This document shows, piece after piece, positions 6,527-11,276 of a stretch of DNA of 11,276 nt. Every line of letters begins with the position of its first letter. Positions within the stretch are counted from its first letter, which is position 1. The stretch spans positions 1 through 11,276 of the forward strand of contig JACKBK010000068.1 in assembly GCA_020634555.1 (NCBI GenBank), written 5' to 3'. The stretch comes from Caldilineae bacterium (GTDB taxonomy: Bacteria; Chloroflexota; Anaerolineae; JAAEKA01). Below the pieces are notes generated by a model that saw only the letters and a program-made list of their open reading frames with translations, had not been told where the DNA came from and did not search any database. A program made the position numbers and the translations under genes.

Positions 6527-8098
6527 CTATCGCCAGCTTGCCACCTGTTCCATCTGGTAGTCGTAGGCAATCGGCACATCGATGGACAGTTGGCGTTGGC
6601 CGCTTCCATCAGCGTTCATGATCCAAAACGCCCAGTCGCCGCTGCGATTGCTGAGGAACAGGATCTGTTGGCCGTCCGGGCTCCAGACGGGAGCCACGTT
6701 GTGCGGCAAGGGTGTGTACAGCGTCGTGGCCGGCCGGGTGAGCGCCGTCACGTTGGCGCCATCCGTGGTGGCAGTGAAGATCTCCCAGTGGTCCTTCTCC
6801 AGACTCTGGAAGACGATGCGGTTGCCGTCGGGCTGGAACGACGGGTCGTGGAACTTGAAGTCGTTGAGCAGGGCTTGGTTGACCGCGTCGCTGCTGTCAT
6901 CGGTCAGCTCGATGCCGGACGGCCCATCGTACACGATCCCTAGCTGGCCCCAATCAGGCGCAATCGCGCCAGCCTGGGAGGGCAGATCGTGGAAGTCGCC
7001 GCCTTGGGCATCAACGCTGCTCAAGCTCCACTTGTCAGAGATTATGAGAGGAAAAACAAAGCTGTAGGGCGGCACGTCGGGCAGGCAAACGCCGAATCCG
7101 GCATCCCGGCAGCGCCGCTGGCCGTTGACGCGGCTGAAGACGATCCGCTGGCCGTCCGGGCTCCAACTGGGCGCGCGGATCATCTCACCCCGGGTCAGAA
7201 TGCGCTGCTCGCCGCTGCCGTCGATGTTGACAATGAAGAGGTGATGTTGTCCGTCCTCATCGCGCCAGAAGGCCACCTGCTGGCCGTCAGGACTGAGAGC
7301 GGGATCGGCACCGATCGCGATCTGCCGGGTGCTTCCACTGGCCGGATCATAGGCGTAGATTTTGCCGCCGCTCCGCTCCTGGAATACGATGGTGCCTGAC
7401 AGGCCGCTGGGTGTCTGCGCCGGTTGCGCCGCGGCGATCACCGATACCGCCGGCGCGTCGCTGACTGCCTCGGAAACGGGCAGGTCACCGGTTGCGCCGC
7501 TCACATCCACCAAACCGGCGCTGACCCAGCCGAAGCCGTCGTCCGGCGCAGGAAGGGCAATCTGTACCCAGTCGCTGCTCTGGTTACGTCCCTGCGCCGG
7601 CACCGTTTGGCCAGGCGCGAGTCTCGCAATCACCGAATAGCCGGTTCCCGGCCCTGAGCGAACGTTGAGGCGCGCTCCGCCGGTGGCTACTGTAGCTGTC
7701 TGCCCCGAGGCTGGGACAGCGGTTTCGGCCGCCGCCTCAGCGGTCTCGGCCGGGCTGGCCGGTTCCTGGAAATCAGTGATCACCGGCAGGTTGCCCAGCC
7801 CAAATACCATCACTTGTTCTTTCTGTACCCAGCCGGTATCGCCTGTCGGCGTCGTAACTTGAAGCCACGCGCTGTCGCCGGTGCGGCCGTTGGCGGTGAG
7901 CCGCGTGTTGGCCGGCAGCTCGCGCAGGACCGTTCCTGTGGCATCGTAGAGCGTCGCACCTGATGAGCGGACCATGGCCAGTTCGGTGGGTGTCTCACCG
8001 GCTGCCAGCGCCGGACTGACTGCGCCCAGCACCATTGCCGCGATCAGCAGCAGCGCGGCGGTCAGGCTCATGGCCCGGGATGATGAACGTACCAACAT
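6527..8098 (-). CDS. Secreted protein with two SH3b domains and TolB-like PD40 beta-propeller repeats
   Basis: This 523-residue exported protein has a signal peptide at residues 1-~33 (hydrophobic core SLTAALLLIAAMVLGAV, likely cleavage after ALA or ALAA). The first SH3b-like domain (~41-100) has WLQVTTPTGDTGWV. After an Ala/Glu/Thr-rich linker, a classic second SH3b (~139-200) has LNVRSGPGTGYSVIARL, then DWVQI and GWV. From ~235 to the end are TolB-type PD40/WD40-like blades: ALSPDGQQVAFWRD (267-280), SWSPDGQRIVFSR (311-323), SFQPDGNRIVFQS (420-432) and VWSPDGQQILFLSN (471-484), with a weak blade near 381-391. Two extracellular cysteines, C330 and C338, sit in a long loop between blades. SH3b domains generally bind peptides or cell-wall material and propellers bind proteins, so an envelope scaffold or sensor is plausible; no enzymatic motif is seen. 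The start at 8098 has AGGAG 7 nt upstream. It lies 191 bp upstream of the adaptor gene on the same strand. Confidence 0.87.
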   Translation of the reverse strand: MLVRSSSRAMSLTAALLLIAAMVLGAVSPALAAGETPTELAMVRSSGATLYDATGTVLRELPANTRLTANGRTGDSAWLQVTTPTGDTGWVQKEQVMVFGLGNLPVITDFQEPASPAETAEAAAETAVPASGQTATVATGGARLNVRSGPGTGYSVIARLAPGQTVPAQGRNQSSDWVQIALPAPDDGFGWVSAGLVDVSGATGDLPVSEAVSDAPAVSVIAAAQPAQTPSGLSGTIVFQERSGGKIYAYDPASGSTRQIAIGADPALSPDGQQVAFWRDEDGQHHLFIVNIDGSGEQRILTRGEMIRAPSWSPDGQRIVFSRVNGQRRCRDAGFGVCLPDVPPYSFVFPLIISDKWSLSSVDAQGGDFHDLPSQAGAIAPDWGQLGIVYDGPSGIELTDDSSDAVNQALLNDFKFHDPSFQPDGNRIVFQSLEKDHWEIFTATTDGANVTALTRPATTLYTPLPHNVAPVWSPDGQQILFLSNRSGDWAFWIMNADGSGQRQLSIDVPIAYDYQMEQVASWR

Positions 8099-8532
8099 TG
8101 TTTACTCCTAAGATTGTCTGGGTTCAGCCGGGCGGCATATCTCCGCTCCGGACACGTCCCACTTTGCGGGAAACAAGACTCTGTGTAACCAGCCCAAGGC
8201 TTCGGAAGTCGCCGGTACAGGATCGAAGCGGCGTATCCATCGGAAATCGTGCCTATCTGTGTATTGCAGCGACTTTCGAAGTCTCAATGCCTGGCTGAAC
8301 GGCTACGACTCGGCAATGAAGTGTCGCGGTCCGGCTGCATCGTCGATACCGCGCTTTGCACACGCACAAAAGCGGAACGGGAATCCGCACAGGTTCTAGT
8401 ATACCGGGAGTTGCCAATCTGCGCATGTGCCGCGGGCAACAACTTTCTTGTACTAACGGGCTATTCTGCAGGCATCTTTTAGCCATTGGTCATATGCCGA
8501 TTGGCCAGTCCAATGTTCTATCCAACAGCCTA
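8099..8532. other. Divergent intergenic region, left part; no gene seen
   Basis: About 430 bp upstream of the SH3b/PD40 gene contain no convincing gene; the short open frames on both strands lack domains and ribosome-binding sites. A leftward promoter must lie here, but I could not find a good -35/-10 pair. Small dyads are present. GACTT/AAGTC around TCG is at 8271-8283, and ATTGG (8500-8504) with CCAAT (8510-8514) lies 19 bp before the -35 box of the kinase promoter. None can be assigned a function. Confidence 0.6.
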
Positions 8533-8562
8533 TTGATTGCCGGTTGAGCTTTATGCTATACT
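8533..8562 (+). promoter_or_regulatory. Extended -10 promoter for the histidine kinase-response regulator operon
   Basis: TTGATT (8533-8538) and TATACT (8557-8562) are separated by 18 nt, and TGC directly precedes the -10, which makes it an extended -10. Transcription would start near 8569. That gives a leader of about 160 nt containing the double-hairpin element at 8628-8695. Confidence 0.62.
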
Positions 8563-8627
8563 GGACAAAATGCCTTGTCGCGCCGGTATGGCAAGGCGCT
8601 ACCGTTCAGGAAGCGTAGCTGCTCACC

Positions 8628-8695
8628 CGTCACTCCCGCGGAGACGGGAGTCTGGGCCTGTGAAGACGTGGATTCCCGCCTACGCGGGAGTGACG
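8628..8695. repeat. REP-like double-hairpin palindromic element in the kinase leader
   Basis: The 13-bp ends CGTCACTCCCGCG (8628-8640) and CGCGGGAGTGACG (8683-8695) are exact inverted repeats. Each end can also fold alone. CTCCCG/CGGGAG (8633-8638, 8645-8650) has a 6-nt loop, and TCCCGC/GCGGGA (8674-8679, 8684-8689) has a 4-nt loop. The look (CACTCCCGCG...TGGATTCCCGCCTACGCGGGAGTG) matches a type of REP/REPIN-like repeat scattered through many bacterial genomes. It lies between the predicted promoter and the GTG start, ending 35 bp before it. Confidence 0.8.
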
Positions 8696-8730
8696 CAACA
8701 GTGAAGGCCGGGTAGTTACCAGGAAACACC

Positions 8731-10014
8731 GTGGTCGAGAAGCTTAGATATTGGTTCAATCCCCATCCCGATACCGAGGGGGCGCTGAGGCTTGGATTCA
8801 TCGCGTCCTACATCATGGTTATCGGCGCGCTGGTTGTATACACCAACTATGTCAGCGGATGCGATAGCGGCGTCGTGTCGTTCCCGCTGTGGGGTATTGC
8901 CGGCCTGCTGATGCTGTTGGTCTTGACAGAGCGCTTCGAAATCGTACGTCTGGCGGATACGCAGCCCCGCCAAAATGCAATATTGCTCGTGGTGCTGCGC
9001 GCCGTGCTGGTACAAGCCATCGTTTGGCTCGACTGCACCGGATTGGCCATCATTCTTTACCCGGTGGTGCCGTTTGCAGCGTATTTTTCGTTGGGCAAGA
9101 TCACCGGCCGCATCGTGGGTCTGGCCTATTGGATGTTCGTCAGCGCTAATGCGTTCATTGCCAACGGGGCGCGGCTGCTGGCAAACTTCGACCGGCTGAC
9201 AATTACCGTTATCTTCACCCTGCTGACGATTTTCATGCTTCGCATTGCCGACCTGATCGACCGCGAGATGCGCCGGGCGCAGCATACCCGTGAGCTGCTG
9301 GCGCGGCTGGAAACCTCGCATCGCCAGCTTCAAGCGTATGCCAGCCAGGTAGCCGAGCTGGCCACCGCCGAGGAACGCAACCGGCTGGCCCGCGACATCC
9401 ACGACAGCGTCGGCCACCACCTGACGGCGATCAATATCCAGTTGGAGAAGGCCATCGCCTTTCGCCAGCGCGACCCCGATCAGGCCGACCAGTCCGTGCG
9501 CGACGCCAAAGCGTCGGCTGAGGCTGCCCTGCAGGACGTGCGCGAATCGGTGGGTGCGCTGCGCCAGGGAGGGGATACGTTCTCGCTCAGGCAATCGCTG
9601 GCTGAGCTGATCGACCGCATGGATACCACCGTTCTGAGCGTCGATCTGCGCGTGCAGGGAGATGAGAGCACCTTTTCACGGCCTGTGCTCACGACCCTCT
9701 ATCGCGTCGCACAGGAGGGTCTGACCAATGTGCAGAAGCACGCAGCCGCGCACCATGTGCTGCTGGACATCGATCTTGGTGTCAAGGAGGCGCGCATGAA
9801 GCTGCAAGACGACGGCGCCGGCTTCGACTCACGGGAACTGGCGCGGTTGACTGCTTTCCCCGATGGCAGTTTTGGCCTTCAAGGATTGATCGAACGAGTA
9901 GAACTGGTGCGAGGTCAGATGATCATCAACAGCGATCCCCAGGCGGGGACGGAGCTTACCGTCGTAATTCCCCGCAACCCGGCCCAACTACCGCAACTGG
10001 CAGGTGCAGCATGA
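8731..10014 (+). CDS. Membrane sensor histidine kinase, HisKA_3 (NarL/DesK/LiaS-like) family
   Basis: This 427-residue kinase has an N-terminal half (~19-172) with about six hydrophobic segments and only short loops, so there is no large extracellular sensor. A linker helix (~176-210) leads to the dimerisation/phosphoacceptor region EERNRLARDIHDSVGHHLTA (214-233), with H224 as the likely phosphorylated histidine. The HATPase_c domain follows. Its N-box is YRVAQEGLTNVQKHA (324-338, N333), its G1 box DDGAGFD (360-366), its G2 box FGLQGLIERV (381-390), and it ends in GTELTVVIP. All catalytic boxes are present. GTG 8731 is chosen because AGGA lies 7 nt upstream; an internal ATG would cut the first TM segment. 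The stop overlaps the response-regulator start by 4 bp (ATGA). Kinases of this layout usually sense membrane state or envelope-active compounds, and that role is inferred here. Confidence 0.93.
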   Translation: MVEKLRYWFNPHPDTEGALRLGFIASYIMVIGALVVYTNYVSGCDSGVVSFPLWGIAGLLMLLVLTERFEIVRLADTQPRQNAILLVVLRAVLVQAIVWLDCTGLAIILYPVVPFAAYFSLGKITGRIVGLAYWMFVSANAFIANGARLLANFDRLTITVIFTLLTIFMLRIADLIDREMRRAQHTRELLARLETSHRQLQAYASQVAELATAEERNRLARDIHDSVGHHLTAINIQLEKAIAFRQRDPDQADQSVRDAKASAEAALQDVRESVGALRQGGDTFSLRQSLAELIDRMDTTVLSVDLRVQGDESTFSRPVLTTLYRVAQEGLTNVQKHAAAHHVLLDIDLGVKEARMKLQDDGAGFDSRELARLTAFPDGSFGLQGLIERVELVRGQMIINSDPQAGTELTVVIPRNPAQLPQLAGAA

Positions 10015-10670
10015 ACGCCATCAGGGTTCTGGTAGTCGACGACCAGCGGCTGGTACGGGACGGTATCGCCTCGTTGCTGGACATCCAGGACGGCATCGAG
10101 GTGGTGGGCCAGGCCGACGACGGGCAGGAAGCGATAGAGAAGGCCACCAACCTGGCGCCAGACGTGATCCTGATGGACGTGCGCATGCCGGTGATGGATG
10201 GTGTGGCTGCGACCGCGCAGATCCACCGGCGCTTTCCCGCGTGCAAGGTGCTGATGTTGACCACCTTTGACGACGAGGAATACATCGTCAAGTCGCTGCA
10301 CGCCGGCGCGGTTGGCTACCTGCTGAAGGATATCCCGGCCGCGCGGCTGGCCCAGGCCGTCCATCTGGCCTACGCCGGCATCTATCAACTGGAGCCGTCG
10401 GTAGCCGGCAAGCTGGTTGGCATGTTGAGCAGCGCCGACAAAGCTCAAGCCGATCCCGCGCCTGCACTGGCCGTCGATCCCGACCTGACCGACCGCGAGC
10501 TGGAAGTTCTGCGCCACATCGCCACCGGCGCCACCAACCGCGAGATCGCCGAACGGCTGGTGGTCAGCGAAGGCACTGTCAAGAACCACGTCTCCAGCAT
10601 CCTCAGCCGCCTGGGCCTGCGCGACCGCACGCAGGCCGCGCTCTACGCCTACGAACACGGCCTGATCTGA
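10011..10670 (+). CDS. Two-component response regulator, REC + LuxR-type HTH (NarL family)
   Basis: This 219-residue cytosolic transcription regulator is the partner of the kinase it overlaps (ATGA, translational coupling). A GCAGGTG ribosome-binding site lies inside the kinase gene. The receiver domain (~4-120) has the acidic pair D10-D11, phosphoacceptor D56 in DVILMDVRMP, T84 and K106. The C-terminal LuxR/GerE DNA-binding domain (~155-219) starts with LTDRELEVLRHIATGATNRE and contains the recognition helix VSEGTVKNHVSSIL. All key residues are present and the length is normal. It resembles LiaR/DesR-type regulators. Likely targets are its own promoter and the divergent envelope/efflux genes, but no binding site can be named from the sequence. 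Confidence 0.95.
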   Translation: MNAIRVLVVDDQRLVRDGIASLLDIQDGIEVVGQADDGQEAIEKATNLAPDVILMDVRMPVMDGVAATAQIHRRFPACKVLMLTTFDDEEYIVKSLHAGAVGYLLKDIPAARLAQAVHLAYAGIYQLEPSVAGKLVGMLSSADKAQADPAPALAVDPDLTDRELEVLRHIATGATNREIAERLVVSEGTVKNHVSSILSRLGLRDRTQAALYAYEHGLI

Positions 10671-10695
10671 GCGGAACACCCTTTCCTTCCAACCC

Positions 10696-10891
10696 CGCTC
10701 TGGCCGGTCTCCGACCGAGCCACCGCCACATCCTGCTCATCACACGCTCTGGCCGGTCTCCGACCGAGCCACCACCGCATCTTGCTCACCGCACGCTCTG
10801 GCCAGTCTCCGACCGAGCCACCGCCACATCCTGCTCACCACACGCTCTGGCCGGTCTCCGACCGAGCCAGCACCGTACTTCGCTCACCTTC
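10696..10891 (+). repeat. Four tandem 49-bp units, each with a conserved hairpin
   Basis: Units start at 10696, 10745, 10794 and 10843, exactly 49 bp apart. The first ~27 bp of each unit are nearly invariant and contain a hairpin: TGGCCGGTC, loop TCC, GACCGAGCCA (10701-10722 in unit 1), a 9-bp stem with one bulged A. The remaining ~22 bp diverge. Unit 3 has a G-to-A change that mismatches one stem pair. A 49-bp period is not a multiple of three, so the array is not a protein repeat. It starts 26 bp after the response-regulator stop. Confidence 0.9.
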
Positions 10892-10893
10892 CC

Positions 10894-10935
10894 CGCTTTG
10901 GTTGGTACTACAACGAGGCTTCGGCCGTTCTCACC
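10894..10935 (+). repeat. Decayed fifth array unit containing a 25-bp sequence that recurs at 11251
   Basis: The segment begins CGCTTTGG like the array units (CGCTCTGG) and ends in CTCACC like their tails, but the middle has changed. Positions 10905-10929 match 11251-11275 at 24 of 25 bases in the same orientation. Confidence 0.65.
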
Positions 10936-10960
10936 GATTGAAACGTCTGCACGTGCGTGT

Positions 10961-10992
10961 TCCTTGATCCTGAGATCATTGGGATCGAAGGA
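10961..10992. repeat. Imperfect inverted repeat
   Basis: TCCTTGATCC (10961-10970) pairs with GGATCGAAGGA (10982-10992) apart from one extra base; the loop is 11 nt. No T-run follows, so a terminator is not supported. Confidence 0.45.
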
Positions 10993-11037
10993 CGGCGCGG
11001 GTGTCGCTGTCTGCTACCCAAAGTATGCCGATGAACC

Positions 11038-11216
11038 TTAAGAAATTAAGTCGGTAATAGGTTCGACACGCCCGCCGGGAGCTAAAACCTCCCGGCTACT
11101 ATGTGGAAGCCCTTTCAGGGCTAGAATCCCCAGGCCCGTAGGGCCTTTCATCTGGTAGCCCGATCCGTTTACGGTCGGGCGGTCCTCGCCAACCTGTTGC
11201 CGAATTATTTTCTTAA
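11038..11216. mobile_element. MITE-like 179-bp element: 28-bp terminal inverted repeats around four hairpins
   Basis: The left end (11038-11065) and the reverse complement of the right end (11189-11216) align without gaps at 23 of 28 positions; both begin TTAAGAAA. Inside are four separate hairpins. The first is GCCGGGAG/CTCCCGGC (11074-11081, 11089-11096). The second is AGCCCT/AGGGCT (11108-11113, 11117-11122). The third is AGGCCC/GGGCCT (11132-11137, 11141-11146). The fourth is GCCCGA-T-CCG/CGG-TCGGGC (11158-11167, 11172-11180). Two of the five end mismatches would be G-U pairs in a plus-strand RNA. A 62-codon minus-strand frame spans the element (11038-11226) but follows the hairpins and is probably not a gene. 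It could be a non-autonomous mobile repeat or a structured RNA. Confidence 0.68.
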
Positions 11217-11250
11217 CTTTCATCAATCATCGTTTCAGATGTCGCACTTA

Positions 11251-11275
11251 GTACTACAACGAGACTTCGGCCGTT
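11251..11275 (+). repeat. Second copy of the 25-bp repeat, at the window edge
   Basis: It matches 10905-10929 at 24 of 25 bases, with a single G/A difference. It lies 34 bp beyond the right end of the inverted-repeat element. The repeat family probably continues past the window. Confidence 0.8.
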
Positions 11276-11276
11276 T

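Larger units (their letters stand above)
10671..11276. other. Gene-free repeat region after the response regulator
   Basis: The 606 bp to the window edge hold no supported gene. Nearly all of it is repeat or foldable sequence: the 49-bp array (10696-10891), the decayed unit (10894-10935), an inverted repeat (10961-10992), the four-hairpin element (11038-11216) and the 25-bp repeat copy (11251-11275). No intrinsic terminator with a T-run is seen for the kinase-regulator operon. Confidence 0.75.

Noticed and set aside
8249..8486. Overlapping 77-codon frames on both strands in the divergent intergenic region
   Set aside because: No ribosome-binding site, no domain, and opposite-strand frames of equal quality; they look like chance open frames.
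8716..9594. Minus-strand open frame of 292 codons
   Set aside because: It is antisense to the histidine kinase, whose H-box and ATPase motifs are unmistakable. The product is low-complexity and lacks a domain.
9915..10679. Minus-strand open frame of 254 codons over the response regulator
   Set aside because: The plus strand encodes a complete REC-HTH regulator with all key residues; the antisense product has no domain.
10934..10944. GATTGAAAC resembling the 3' end of a CRISPR repeat
   Set aside because: It occurs once. No regularly spaced repeat-spacer pattern and no cas gene is present; the 49-bp array has no unique ~30-40-bp spacers between short repeats.
11038..11226. 62-codon minus-strand frame as a small protein
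   Set aside because: Its sequence is dictated by the hairpins and terminal repeats of the element, and the ends of the frame nearly coincide with those repeats. No domain is recognised.

Overview
The window is GC-rich bacterial DNA. It looks like a Chloroflexota genome (Anaerolineae/Caldilineae-like), although no single marker proves this. The pointers are a lipoprotein HlyD-type adaptor paired with an RND pump and no outer-membrane partner, a secreted SH3b/PD40-repeat protein, a DesK/LiaS-like histidine kinase with a LuxR-type regulator, and a ferredoxin-DUF4445 corrinoid-activator-like protein. Small inverted-repeat elements are also abundant. The organism call is inference.

Layout. 1-1580 (minus): the first 526 codons of a [2Fe-2S] ferredoxin plus ASKHA (DUF4445) protein that runs off the left edge. 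It has a strong sigma70-type promoter at 1668-1696. 1581-1935: a short intergenic stretch holding that promoter, a long inverted repeat, and a GC-rich hairpin just past the end of the next gene. 1936-6335 (minus): a two-gene unit, HlyD-like lipoprotein adaptor then RND permease, with 2 bp between stop and start. 6336-6526: an AT-richer gap with duplicated short motifs. 6527-8098 (minus): a secreted protein with two SH3b domains and TolB-like PD40 blades. 8099-8730: a divergent intergenic region carrying an extended -10 promoter and a REP-like double hairpin. 8731-10670 (plus): histidine kinase and response regulator overlapping by 4 bp. 10671-11276: no gene, but dense repeats. These are four 49-bp hairpin units in tandem, a decayed fifth unit, a 25-bp sequence present twice, and a 179-bp element with 28-bp imperfect terminal inverted repeats enclosing four hairpins.

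How the genes may work together (inference). The secreted SH3b/PD40 protein, lipoprotein adaptor and RND permease form a leftward envelope/export locus. The divergent two-component system, whose kinase has about six membrane segments and no large extracellular sensor, is the obvious candidate regulator. Its stimulus would be a membrane or envelope signal. No TolC-like gene is present, which would suit a single-membrane cell. The ferredoxin-DUF4445 gene has its own promoter and is probably functionally separate. The most unusual material is non-coding: the repeat region after the response regulator and the REP-like element in the kinase leader.
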